Positions 18,521 to 28,533 of a stretch of DNA of 64,000 nucleotides are shown piece after piece. Each line of letters begins with the position of its first letter. Position 1 is the stretch's first letter. The stretch is taken from NCBI RefSeq assembly GCF_009730335.1, contig NZ_CP046315.1, positions 434,001-498,000 of the forward strand, read 5' to 3'. The translations under genes were made by a program, and so were the position numbers. A model generated the notes under the pieces. That model made no database searches and was not told where the DNA came from. It saw only the letters and a list, made by a program, of their open reading frames with translations. Origin of the DNA: Schaalia odontolytica (GTDB taxonomy: Bacteria; Actinomycetota; Actinomycetes; Actinomycetales; Actinomycetaceae).

Positions 18521-19252
18521 TTGCTTGTAGAGTGATTGTCACGGCCGTCATCAAGCGTCAGGGGTGGCACGAATAGCGGGACTGTTGGGCGACTTGTGAC
18601 GCTGGTACTCGTCGCCTCCTGGGGGCGTGGAGCTGCGTCACTATGTGGTCTTCCCGTCGTGTGGAGCCCACCGGAGTCCCGTGACTCGATGATGGGGCGC
18701 TTGGGTGCGACAGGGCGCTCCGGTGGGACAGGGTAGGTGCCGTGCGCCGAGGAGTGGGTGTTGAGAAGGATCTGAAGAGGGTTTGGTCAACATTGAGGCA
18801 CCCTCGTTGTGAACTGATGGACAGTGCACCGTTGTGTGTGGGGTGAGTGTTGCGTTGGTAGTTCATTGTTCCAGCAAGTAACAGATCGTTGTGTCGAGGC
18901 ATGCGCCTGTCTTGACCCGATGGTCATTGTGCGTGCAGCTTCAGGTGATAGTGGAGTGACTACTGTTGGAATTTAGGGCAATTAAAATCAGAGTGCCGGC
19001 GATTATTCACAGGGGTGCTTCTAATTCTGACCGAGATGATAAGTGTCAAGCCTGAAAGTAGTTTATAAAAGTGTTCTCGCAGGCCGCATGGGTCAGATGG
19101 TAAAGCTCACATCAATCATTATCATTCAGAAATTACATGGATAACGTTATTCAGTATCCTAATGAGTGGTGCGCGTCGCTGACTGTCCATAGTTTTCGGT
19201 ACAACGTCTCTGGTGTGATGCGCAAAGGGCTCAGACGAACAAAGAGGATAGT
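18521..19252. other. Gene-free 0.7-kb region upstream of the adhesin
   Basis: I see no credible gene. The right half is clearly richer in A+T than its surroundings. It holds a TATAAA at 19064-19069 and ATCAATCATTATCATT at 19111-19126, which partly resembles a Fur-type half-site. It probably contains the adhesin promoter and long leader, but no regulator site is certain. Confidence 0.5.
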
Positions 19253-22200
19253 ATGCAACGCCTACGCCCCCTGCACTCGCGGCATTCCAACAGAGCTGCT
19301 CGCTATGCCATGCTGTACGCAGTGATCGTCCTGTCATTCTTGGCTGGCTTCCTGACTCCCCTGACGACACCGGCTTTTGCGGCGCAGCAGGAAGCCGACG
19401 CTGCTCAGGTCGCCTCCGATGGCGCCGATGCACCTGAAGGAACTGTCGTCGGAGACTCCGACGGGGCAGGCGCCCCATCAGCGCAAGCAACAGCTGAGGA
19501 AGAAACGGCCGGGGACCCGGATGGAGATCAGAGCGGTGGTCAAACTGATGGGTCCGAGCAGCCGCGTGCCAGGTCACGTCGTTCAATAGACGAGGCGCAG
19601 GACACGGCGAATCTGACGATGACAATCGCCAATGATGCCGATCGAGTCAAGGTTCGCGACACGCAGATCACCACTGTTAACTTCGCGTGCTCATCGGTCA
19701 ACGTGCCGTGTCGCGGCGGCGTCATTACCGTGGATATCCCAGCTCCCACAACACCCGACGGGCAGGTCCTGACGACCCGGATGGCTGCGAGCGTGGTGTC
19801 GGGGAATAACGTGCAGCGTCTGGTGCCCTCCTACCCCTTCGCCGGATCCGGTCTGTACCGCCTCACCTTCTACATGAAAGAGCCCCTGGCTGCGGGCACT
19901 TCCGACCGGTTGCAGATCAACTGGTGGTACCCGAACAATGACGCCCCCGACGGGTCCACGGTCGATGTGACTGCCTCCTTCAGCGCGAAGAACGCTGAAT
20001 CTGTTGATGCGCGTGCAACCACCACATTGACGGCATCGTCGGATGTTGCCATCGAAAAGAAGAAGTTGGGTGCACCCCCTGCTTTCGGGTCGACGGCCTC
20101 CTACCAGCTGCGCTACGGATACCAACAGATTGATAACACCGATTCGAACTATGTGGGCATCCGCTGGAACGGCTCGGCATACAACGGCAATCAAAACGGC
20201 CTGGGTTTTGTTGAACTGCAAAACATCAAGGTCGTCGACCCGCTGCCCGACGGTGCCGAGTTCGTCTCCGCGACCGGCGGTGGCGTGTATGACTCGGCAA
20301 CGCGTACGGTGACGTGGAGCTACGATTCGTGGAGTTGGCAAAACCCCATCCAAAACACGGTTGTCCTGAGATACCCGCAGGGAAGCTACGACATTAGCGA
20401 TCAGGTGACCAACACGGCGACGATCACCGCTGAGCAAAAGAACAACCCCGCCGTCACCTACAGTAAGTCGTCGCACGCAACCCACGGATTCGCCCCGTCG
20501 AATCCTCGCGGCCAGATCTCTAAGCAGGGAGATGACTATAACGGGGCGTTCCGCAAGGGTACGTACCAGTGGCGTTTCGCCGTCAACAACTCAGGCAATA
20601 CAACCCTGCACCAGGTGTGGGACGATACCTTGCCGTGCACCTGGAGCACGCAGGATGCGGCAGCGGGTAACTGTGACACACCTTCCCTTGTGGGGCCCTA
20701 CGAGTTCTATATCTTCCGCCCCAATGGCAGTGAAGAAGGGTGGAACTGGGAGTACTGGACCAACACGGGCGAGCACGTGGTGCTCAACAACCAGACGGAA
20801 ACGAAACGTGTGGAACTCCCGGAGGGGCAGTACATTACGCGCATCCGTATTGAATCGGATGTTGCTCCAGGTAACGGTGCCACAGTGTGGTTCCGCGGAC
20901 ATGTTCCGGAAGACTTTCCGCGCGAGGAACCGTCTGATTTTGACTCACGGTACAACCCCGCCTCCAAGCCTGAATCCTACTTCAACTACGTGAAGTCGGA
21001 CGAATACGTTCGCGTGCAGAACTGCGCCTCTGCGACGTTGACGGACGTAGCAAGCGGACGGGTTCTAGCTTCCAACGACAACCTGTGTTCGTGGAATCGT
21101 GTCAAAACGGACTTCCCGTCGCTGCACCCGTCGGTGGACGCCCCGCGCGGTTTGGTAAAGGTGGGCGATCGCCTCCCCCTCACACTGAACGTTTCCATCA
21201 GGAATCCGGAGGATCGTGGCGTTGCTGCACCTTTTGTGGTGACGGATCTACTGCCGCTTGGCGTGGATATGGACGAGATCCCTGATTCGGCGTTTAGAGA
21301 AACCGCTCTGAAGAACCCTGATGGTTCCCCCTATGACGTCTCACAGATCAAGCGTGAGATCATCAAAGACTATGAGGGGACGGGGCGAACGCTGATTCGC
21401 CTGACTGTGCCCACCCCCGCCTACAATCTGCTGCGCGTGATTCTGGAGACGACGACTGACTCGCGCCTCAGCGCGGGCAAGGTTGAGAATCGGGTGCAGG
21501 CGAAGTTCGTCGACTCTGAGGTCGAGCCCTACACCAGAACCTCCTCGTTCCGCCTGAGGGAATATTGCCCCAGAGCGGTTGTCGCGCAAGATACTCTCGA
21601 TCTTAACGGGAGTGGGGGCACTACCGACTACATGTGCGAGACCCCCTCGTCCTTTGTCGTCGCTGTTTCGCCGGGCATGACCATTGAAAAAGAGGTGCGT
21701 GGAAACCGCGACGCCGACTTCGTCTCCTCCCCCAAGATTGCTCAGATTGATCCCGGATCAGACGGTGCATATCGCTTTACGATTTCCAACACCGGTAATG
21801 TGGCTCTGAAGCAGGCAGTGGCCTACGACCTGTTGCCTCACCTCGGCGACACTGGTGTCGGTCCAGCAGCCTCCCAGGAGCGAGGATCGAAGTGGAAGCC
21901 GCAGATTAACTCGACTCAGTGGACTTTTGAGTCCGTCACCGAAACGCCGGGTCAGGAGGCAACTGTCTCTGCAGTTCCGGCCTCCGACATCACTGTGCAG
22001 TACACGACTGCACTGAATCCGTGTCGCGGAGAGGTGCTCAGCGCTGGTGGCGCCATGAATCAGGCGCCCGCCGGATGTACCCCCAACGCATGGGGTGACG
22101 CTCCGGCAAACCTTGCCGATGTTACCGGTTTCCGACTGGTGATGAACCGCGATATCGCGCCGGGAGAGAAGATTCGCTTTGTTGCGCCTATAACCTCACC

Positions 22201-25200
22201 GGCAGACGCGAACTACACGGCGTGGAACTCTGCTGCGCTTTCCGGTGGCTACGATCAAAATGGCAAGACCCTCTACCTCTTGCCCTCTGAAGCGCCGAAG
22301 GTTGGTATTGAAGTCGTCACCGACCTGGCGCTGAGCAAGGATGCCGTCAAGGCCGTCGTGGACAGCGGCCAGCCGGTGCTGGGCGGGGACGGATTGCCGC
22401 AGACCGCCACACCACGACAGCTGCTGAGCGCTGGCGACTACGTTCTCTACAGGATTAGCGTCGTGAACAACGGTCCGGCTGCGGCTTCTGGCATTACAGT
22501 GAGCGACGCACTGCCCGAAGGGGTTGAGTACGTGGCGTCCTACACGCGCCTGTGCCCCCCGGGTGGTGATCAGCAACCCGTCGTCCCCTGCGCCGGGACG
22601 GTGGAGAACGGAAACTATGACCCCGCCTCGAGCACGTGGCAGGTGATGCCCTCGGAGCAGGCGGGTACCAACTTGCCCGTGTGGGCCAGCTCAACCCTTT
22701 ACATCCTCGCCAAGATCAGCGACACAACCAAGGGACGCACCATCAAGAATCGTGCGGAAATAGGTCAATACGATCAGATCGATCGTGACCCGTCCAACAA
22801 CGAGGCGTCCGCTGATATCTCCGTTGGCGGCACTATTTCGGGCCTCGTCTATAACGATGCCGACGCAGACTGGAATCGTGCGGATGATGGCGAGCCGCCG
22901 TTTGAGGGAGTGACGCTGACCCTGCTCGACAGCAATGGCCAGCCTGTCTTGGACGGCAGCGGAGCTGAAGTTACAACGACGACCGACGCTCACGGAGCAT
23001 ACAGCTTCCCGGGGCTGCCCATGGGAACCTACTCCGTCAGGATCACTCGAGGAACCGCTACAGTGGATGGCGCGCAGGTGTCTATGGATGACTACACCGC
23101 GACCTATGCGTGGGGCCGTTCGCCGGACCGCTCGTACGCTGGCGTTGATTCCTCGACCACGTCGCCGATCGCCTTGACGCAACAATCTCCCGATGCCTCG
23201 AACGTGGACTTTGGTTTCACGAAGCCGGCAAAAATCGGTAATCGCGTGTGGTTTGACGCGAATAAGAACGGACTCCAGGATGAGGGAGAACGAGGAGTCC
23301 CACACGTAGGCGTGTACGTCATGTATTCGGATGATCTGGGAGCGCTCGATGCGTCCGGAAATCCGGTGCAGCAGGTCTTTACCGATGAGAATGGCGAGTA
23401 TCATTTCGACAACTTGCTCCCGACTCCGAAGAACTCGGACGTCCAGTATCGACTCCTGTTCTTCCTTCCCGAAGGGTATTCGGCGACTACCAGCCAGGTG
23501 GGTGAGGATCGTGCTATCGACTCCAATGGGGACGATAGCTTGTTCTCGCTGAAGCAGGGCCAGGTGGATGACACCTTTGACCTGGGGCTGGTCGCTGACG
23601 GCCGCGTTGAGGGAACGCTGATCTGGGATATCAACAACCAGGGTGGAGCTGTTCCGACCTCCGTGGATCGTCCCCTCGCCGGCGTGACAGTGACACTGAC
23701 ACGCCGAGATGGCGGGACGGACACAACCATCGAAACACAGACGGACGCCGATGGACACTATTCCTTCAAGGACCTGGCTCCCGGCGACTACACGGTGACC
23801 GTTGATAGGGACTCGTTGGCGCGCATCTGCCCCGAGTGCACGGCTCAGACGCACGCGCCTTCGGGTGACATGGTTGCTTCTGTGGGGCAGCAGCTGTCCC
23901 TGACATCGAAAGTCAGCCTGGTGCCGACACACATGATGGTTGGATCGCAGGACTTTGCGTTCACCGGACCGGCGAATACATCGGTCGAAAAGGCAATCAC
24001 CAGCCCTGCGACAGAGCCTGACGGTGGCTTCGAACCCGGTGCCGAAGTGACCTACACGCTGACGATGACGAACCGCGGACCCAGCCCGGTCACCGGGTGG
24101 AGTGCCAACGATCCATTGCCCGCCGGCGTTGAGTTCGTCAGGTCGGCCGGAGACGGGACGTATTCTGCCGACACAGGACTGTGGGATCTGTCCGGTCAGC
24201 TGATTGAGAAGGACGCGACGCGGTCCCTGACCATCACTGTGCGGGTCACGGCTGAGGCAGCTGGACGCGTCGTCACCAACACCGTGACGGTGGCCCGGCA
24301 AGACCAGATCGGTGACGACGCATCCGATAACACCGCGTCTGCGGACCTGAGCGCCGGATACGTGCTCTCCGGCAAGGTGTACAACGATGCCGACGCCTCG
24401 TTCAGCGCTGGCAACAATGAGACTCCGTACGCGGGAGTGCGCCTGACACTGACGCATCCGGATGGGACGCCGGTCCTGGGCAGCGACTCTCAACCGGTGA
24501 CGGCTGAGACGAAGGCGGATGGAACATATTCTTTCACGCGCCTGCCCCTGGGCGACTACCGGGTGAGCATCATGAATCCTGACGGCGGAGCGCTGCAGGG
24601 AACAAAGCCCACCGAGGCATACAACAGCCGCTACAAGAACACCGCGGACGTGTCGATTGCCAAGGCCACGGGCTCGGTCGTTGACGTCAACTTCGGTCGA
24701 GTCAAGCCCGCTTCGATCGGCGACTCCACCTGGATCGACGTGAACCGTGATGGCCTGCAAGGTGCCGACGAACCGAAACTTCCCGGTGTCCGCGTCCGGC
24801 TCACAGACGTCAACGGCAGCCCCGTCACCGATGCTGACGGCCACGACGTGGCCGATGCCGTGACGGATGAGCAGGGGCATTACACCTTCGAGAACCTCTT
24901 GCCGGGCACCTACAAGGTGTCCTTCCAGGCGCCGGCCGGATACACCCCAACTCAGGTGAGTGCGGGCAGTGACCCGAAGGCAGACTCGAATGGGGACAAC
25001 GCTGACGTGACGCTCGAGCAGGGCAGCAGCGAGGACACCATCGACTTCGGCGCCGTCGGCACCGGAGTGGTCGGTGACCGCATCTTCGTCGACGTCAACC
25101 ACAACGGTGGATCTGAGCCTGATCGGGCAGATCGCCCGCTGAGTGGTGTCACCGTGAAACTCACCTGGCGCGGCCCGGCGGGTGCTACGGCAACCTACGA

Positions 25201-26629
25201 AGCGGTGACGGACGCACAGGGTGCCTACCGCTTCAACGACCTGTTGCCCGGAGACTACACAATCGAGGTTGACCGCGATTCGTTGACGAAGGCCGAGGCT
25301 CTGCTGAATGTCCAGACACACGCGCCAGGCGGCGACACCGATCGCACACCTGGGAATGAGTGGACCCTCACCAATGAGTTCACGCTGACCGGCGACCACA
25401 TGACCCGCACTGATCAGGATTGGGCATTCGCGATCTCGGCCGACGCCGCCATCGCGAAGGCGATCACCAACCCCAGCGCTGACGAACAGGAGAACTTCCA
25501 GTTCACGCCGGGGAAGCAGATCAGCTACACGCTGACCGTCACCAACAACGGTCCCGGACCTGCCACCGGCGTGACCGCCTCGGACCCGCTGCCCGCGGGG
25601 GTGTCCTTCGTGTCAGCAACCGGTGACGGCACCTTCGACCAGGCCTCGGGGGCGTGGGATCTGTCCGATCAGGTCATTGCCTCGGGAGAGTCGCGGACCC
25701 TGGTGATTACTGTTCGCATCAAGTCCGAAAGTGCGGGAACCCTCGTGTCGAATGTCGCTCAGATAACCCATCAGGACCAGTCGGGCGACGACACGACCAA
25801 CAACCGGGCGTCTGCCCACTTTAAGGGGGGATACAACCTGGGTGGGCTCGTCTACCGAGACTCCGATGGCTCGTACACGAAGGGTGAGCAGGAAACCCCC
25901 TTCGCGGGAGTTACGGTGGCCTTGCTGGACGCGGATGGACAACCGGTGACCGGACAGGACGGCCAGCCTCTGACTGCGGCGACCGATCAGGATGGCCGCT
26001 ACCAGTTCGTCGGAATCGCTCTGGGGACCTACCGCGTGAGCGTCGTCGGTACCGATTCGGGTGACCTAGCTGGCCTCCTACCCACGCAGGCCTACAAGGG
26101 ACGCGGACAGATCAACGAAAAGTCCGTTGCCGCGCAGGTGAGCGTGTCGGCTGAGACCGGTTCCGTCGAAGGCGTTGACTTTGGTTTCGTGTCCCCGGCC
26201 TCCGTCGGAGACCGCGTCTGGATTGACGCCAATCGTAACGGGACGCAGGACCCCGGCGAGGCTAGCCTGGGCGGAGTCGTCGTCATCCTGAGTGACGGAT
26301 CCGGGACGGAGATTGCCCGGCAAACCAGCGATGCCAACGGTTCATACCGCTTTGACGGGCTGCTTCCCGGCACCTACACCGTCGCCATTGAGGTACCTAC
26401 CGGGTACGAGGCAGTAGCTACGACGACCCTCGAAGTGACCTTGTCTGAGGGTGAGGTCAAGGACGATGTGGACTTCCCGTTGGCCCCCATCGTCATCCCC
26501 TCGAATCCGATTCTTCCCTCTGCGGCGGGAGCGTTGGCGCGCACCGGTGCAGACACGGTGGTTGGTTGGGCCGCGTTGCTCGCCATGGCGGGTGTCACCG
26601 CCGTGCACGCCAGACGGCGCAGGAAGTGA
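19253..26629 (+). CDS. Giant surface adhesin with DUF11 and SdrD-B-like repeats and LAXTG-type sorting signal
   Basis: The product is 2458 residues from ATG 19253 behind AAGAGG. An extended signal peptide (hydrophobic AMLYAVIVLSFLAGFL, then TPAFAA) is followed by an acidic low-complexity stretch and a ~950-residue N-terminal region of putative adhesive domains. From about residue 1022 there are three DUF11-type modules (near 1022, 1574 and 2062; pattern SDALPEGVEYV, NDPLPAGVEFV, SDPLPAGVSFV). Each is followed by SdrD-B/Cna-B-like modules starting GLVYNDAD, GNRVWFDANKNG or LIWDINNQGG. The C-terminus has LARTG near 2426, a hydrophobic helix and RRRRK. It should be anchored to peptidoglycan by sortase. 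The ligand is unknown and no sortase gene is in the window. Confidence 0.9.
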   Translation: MQRLRPLHSRHSNRAARYAMLYAVIVLSFLAGFLTPLTTPAFAAQQEADAAQVASDGADAPEGTVVGDSDGAGAPSAQATAEEETAGDPDGDQSGGQTDGSEQPRARSRRSIDEAQDTANLTMTIANDADRVKVRDTQITTVNFACSSVNVPCRGGVITVDIPAPTTPDGQVLTTRMAASVVSGNNVQRLVPSYPFAGSGLYRLTFYMKEPLAAGTSDRLQINWWYPNNDAPDGSTVDVTASFSAKNAESVDARATTTLTASSDVAIEKKKLGAPPAFGSTASYQLRYGYQQIDNTDSNYVGIRWNGSAYNGNQNGLGFVELQNIKVVDPLPDGAEFVSATGGGVYDSATRTVTWSYDSWSWQNPIQNTVVLRYPQGSYDISDQVTNTATITAEQKNNPAVTYSKSSHATHGFAPSNPRGQISKQGDDYNGAFRKGTYQWRFAVNNSGNTTLHQVWDDTLPCTWSTQDAAAGNCDTPSLVGPYEFYIFRPNGSEEGWNWEYWTNTGEHVVLNNQTETKRVELPEGQYITRIRIESDVAPGNGATVWFRGHVPEDFPREEPSDFDSRYNPASKPESYFNYVKSDEYVRVQNCASATLTDVASGRVLASNDNLCSWNRVKTDFPSLHPSVDAPRGLVKVGDRLPLTLNVSIRNPEDRGVAAPFVVTDLLPLGVDMDEIPDSAFRETALKNPDGSPYDVSQIKREIIKDYEGTGRTLIRLTVPTPAYNLLRVILETTTDSRLSAGKVENRVQAKFVDSEVEPYTRTSSFRLREYCPRAVVAQDTLDLNGSGGTTDYMCETPSSFVVAVSPGMTIEKEVRGNRDADFVSSPKIAQIDPGSDGAYRFTISNTGNVALKQAVAYDLLPHLGDTGVGPAASQERGSKWKPQINSTQWTFESVTETPGQEATVSAVPASDITVQYTTALNPCRGEVLSAGGAMNQAPAGCTPNAWGDAPANLADVTGFRLVMNRDIAPGEKIRFVAPITSPADANYTAWNSAALSGGYDQNGKTLYLLPSEAPKVGIEVVTDLALSKDAVKAVVDSGQPVLGGDGLPQTATPRQLLSAGDYVLYRISVVNNGPAAASGITVSDALPEGVEYVASYTRLCPPGGDQQPVVPCAGTVENGNYDPASSTWQVMPSEQAGTNLPVWASSTLYILAKISDTTKGRTIKNRAEIGQYDQIDRDPSNNEASADISVGGTISGLVYNDADADWNRADDGEPPFEGVTLTLLDSNGQPVLDGSGAEVTTTTDAHGAYSFPGLPMGTYSVRITRGTATVDGAQVSMDDYTATYAWGRSPDRSYAGVDSSTTSPIALTQQSPDASNVDFGFTKPAKIGNRVWFDANKNGLQDEGERGVPHVGVYVMYSDDLGALDASGNPVQQVFTDENGEYHFDNLLPTPKNSDVQYRLLFFLPEGYSATTSQVGEDRAIDSNGDDSLFSLKQGQVDDTFDLGLVADGRVEGTLIWDINNQGGAVPTSVDRPLAGVTVTLTRRDGGTDTTIETQTDADGHYSFKDLAPGDYTVTVDRDSLARICPECTAQTHAPSGDMVASVGQQLSLTSKVSLVPTHMMVGSQDFAFTGPANTSVEKAITSPATEPDGGFEPGAEVTYTLTMTNRGPSPVTGWSANDPLPAGVEFVRSAGDGTYSADTGLWDLSGQLIEKDATRSLTITVRVTAEAAGRVVTNTVTVARQDQIGDDASDNTASADLSAGYVLSGKVYNDADASFSAGNNETPYAGVRLTLTHPDGTPVLGSDSQPVTAETKADGTYSFTRLPLGDYRVSIMNPDGGALQGTKPTEAYNSRYKNTADVSIAKATGSVVDVNFGRVKPASIGDSTWIDVNRDGLQGADEPKLPGVRVRLTDVNGSPVTDADGHDVADAVTDEQGHYTFENLLPGTYKVSFQAPAGYTPTQVSAGSDPKADSNGDNADVTLEQGSSEDTIDFGAVGTGVVGDRIFVDVNHNGGSEPDRADRPLSGVTVKLTWRGPAGATATYEAVTDAQGAYRFNDLLPGDYTIEVDRDSLTKAEALLNVQTHAPGGDTDRTPGNEWTLTNEFTLTGDHMTRTDQDWAFAISADAAIAKAITNPSADEQENFQFTPGKQISYTLTVTNNGPGPATGVTASDPLPAGVSFVSATGDGTFDQASGAWDLSDQVIASGESRTLVITVRIKSESAGTLVSNVAQITHQDQSGDDTTNNRASAHFKGGYNLGGLVYRDSDGSYTKGEQETPFAGVTVALLDADGQPVTGQDGQPLTAATDQDGRYQFVGIALGTYRVSVVGTDSGDLAGLLPTQAYKGRGQINEKSVAAQVSVSAETGSVEGVDFGFVSPASVGDRVWIDANRNGTQDPGEASLGGVVVILSDGSGTEIARQTSDANGSYRFDGLLPGTYTVAIEVPTGYEAVATTTLEVTLSEGEVKDDVDFPLAPIVIPSNPILPSAAGALARTGADTVVGWAALLAMAGVTAVHARRRRK

Positions 26630-26633
26630 GTGA

Positions 26634-26673
26634 CGTGTGAGGGCCCGAGGCTTGAGTCTCGGGCCCTCACACG
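26634..26673 (+). terminator. Strong terminator hairpin after the adhesin
   Basis: Perfect 16-bp arms (CGTGTGAGGGCCCGAG / CTCGGGCCCTCACACG) with an 8-nt loop start 5 bp past the stop. No T-run follows. Confidence 0.8.
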
Positions 26674-26846
26674 TGCGGGGCGCGCAGCCGGATGCGGGCA
26701 GTGTCAGCATCGACGCGCGTTGCCTCACGATTCATGCGAGAATCCCGGCACAGGCTTCCCGGTTGCGCGTCATCCCCTTCCGGGTCATCAGATAGGGGCG
26801 TGAGCTGCGTGCGCCTCCGGCTGGCAGACCCCGAGCGCCGGGGCGC

Positions 26847-28298
26847 TCAGTAGATCGTCACGTAAGTCCCCGAGGGGATCGTGTCGTGGAGCCACTTGGC
26901 ATCCTCGTAGCGCAAGCGCACGCACCCGTGCGAGACGTGTCCACCCAGGGTTCCATCCATGATGGTGTAGGTGCCCTCGTAGTAGAGGACCGAGTGGAAA
27001 AGGTAGTCTCCCGAGAATTGCGTCCACCAGTAGGCGGTGTAGCCGTGCCCGAAGGAGCGACCTCGGTTCTTGATGGTGAACGTTCCCGTGATCGTCGGCG
27101 TTGAGGGTTTGCCCACGGAGCACGGCATGTCGGTAAGCGGCTGCCACGATCCGTCGGCCCAGTAGAAGGTCATGCAGTGGGGGGCGTTGGTGTCCACCAC
27201 GACCAGGTAGTTCGTGGGGCTGTACAGGCTCTTGGCGTAGTTCCAGTCGGCCTCAAACCCCGTCCGATCGCTCACCCAGAAACCCTTCCAACGGTCGAAG
27301 TAGTTCCACGTTCCGCCGACCTGGGACCACCCGGTGGCCATCGCGCCGCCTCGGGCTGAATCCAGGTAGTACCAGCTCCCGCCCCCGTCGCGCAGCCAGC
27401 CGGTGGAGAGCGCGCCAGAGGAATCCAGGTGGTACCAGGAGCCGTCGGAGAGAACCCACCCGGTGGTCATCGCTCCGTTCCATTCCGCGTAGTACCACCT
27501 GCCTCCGGCGATGAACCAACCGGTTGCCATCGCACCGCTGTCCCCCAGGTAGTACCACGAACCCGAACGCACCCATTTCGAGGCGTTCATCGCCCCGGAT
27601 GCATCGAAGTAGTACCAGGAGCCGTCAATGTGGGACCAGCCGGTGACCATCTGTCCGCCTGCCGACAGGTAGTACCAGGAACCGCCCGAGGAAAGCCAGC
27701 CGGTCGTCATTGTGCCGCCGTCACCGAGGTGGTACCACGAACCTCCCTCGTGGTACCAGCCTGTGCGCACGCCGTTCTCGGTCGACGCATACCATGCGCC
27801 ACTTGGGTCCTTGTACCATCCGACCGGGACGTAGCCCCGAACGTCGAACGCGTAGCGGCGTCCCTCCACGTCGAAGATGCCGTCCTTCATCCACGTTCCG
27901 TCCACTAGCTCGTAGCGCCAGCCGGCCTCGTGGCGAACCCAATGGCCGGAGGTTGCCTCCGGACTCGTCGGTTCTCTCTCTGCGTCAGCCGAGGTGGAAT
28001 CGTGATCTAAGGAGGGGGTTTCCACCGAATCGGTGGCCGCGTCGGCCTGGGAGGTCGCTTGGCGTTCCGAGGTCGGCCCGGAAGCATCGGCCGCGGGGGA
28101 TGAATCCTCGTGGCCGCTTGGATCGGGTGCCTCGGAGCCGACGTCGGGACTGGCCGCCGCGGAAGGCGAGGAGGCATCGACCGACGGGATATCGTTCGCG
28201 CCCGAGGCTGTTGCGGCCAGCGGAAATAGGCCGATGCAAGCGATCGTGGCTGCCGATGCGCCGATGCATCGTAGGAGGCGGACACTGATGTTTCTCAT
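26847..28298 (-). CDS. Secreted L,D-transpeptidase with cell-wall-binding (choline/glucan-type) repeats
   Basis: The 483-residue protein has a signal peptide (LRCIGASAATIACIGLFPLA, then ATASGA) and a Ser/Asp/Ala-rich linker to about residue 125. About ten ~20-residue aromatic repeats follow (GSWYYL, GAMATGW, GGSWYH), the CW_binding/glucan-binding type. A C-terminal YkuD domain ends the protein, with the catalytic motif SHGCVRL around residue 458, Cys as nucleophile. YkuD enzymes make 3-3 peptidoglycan crosslinks or attach proteins to peptidoglycan. The repeats would hold it on wall polysaccharide or teichoic acid. It is convergent with the adhesin, so partnership with surface-protein display is possible but unproven. 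Confidence 0.9.
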   Translation of the reverse strand: MRNISVRLLRCIGASAATIACIGLFPLAATASGANDIPSVDASSPSAAASPDVGSEAPDPSGHEDSSPAADASGPTSERQATSQADAATDSVETPSLDHDSTSADAEREPTSPEATSGHWVRHEAGWRYELVDGTWMKDGIFDVEGRRYAFDVRGYVPVGWYKDPSGAWYASTENGVRTGWYHEGGSWYHLGDGGTMTTGWLSSGGSWYYLSAGGQMVTGWSHIDGSWYYFDASGAMNASKWVRSGSWYYLGDSGAMATGWFIAGGRWYYAEWNGAMTTGWVLSDGSWYHLDSSGALSTGWLRDGGGSWYYLDSARGGAMATGWSQVGGTWNYFDRWKGFWVSDRTGFEADWNYAKSLYSPTNYLVVVDTNAPHCMTFYWADGSWQPLTDMPCSVGKPSTPTITGTFTIKNRGRSFGHGYTAYWWTQFSGDYLFHSVLYYEGTYTIMDGTLGGHVSHGCVRLRYEDAKWLHDTIPSGTYVTIY

Positions 28299-28533
28299 GA
28301 TTGCACCTCATTCACGTGTGATGACCAATTCTTCACTGTGATGAATCAATGGTAAGCGTCGGGGGTTTGCGAGGAGGGCGTTTGGGTGCCGTCGTTGGTG
28401 TCATCTTTTCTTGCCCGGCGTTACGCTGGTGACGTCGATGGCGACGGGTAAGGACGACTGAATCCGTGGACCGCATGTGAGCGTGAGGGGGCGGTGATAC
28501 GCAAACGACGACGTCACCCACTACCCTGGAGGG

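Noticed and set aside
22691-25399. 902-codon open frame on the minus strand inside the adhesin
   Set aside because: It is antisense to a well-formed repeat protein. Its translation has no domain features and its openness follows from codon bias.
27300-27800. Regularly spaced similar segments suggesting a CRISPR array
   Set aside because: They are the codons of the ~20-residue Trp/Tyr repeats of the L,D-transpeptidase and stay in frame.
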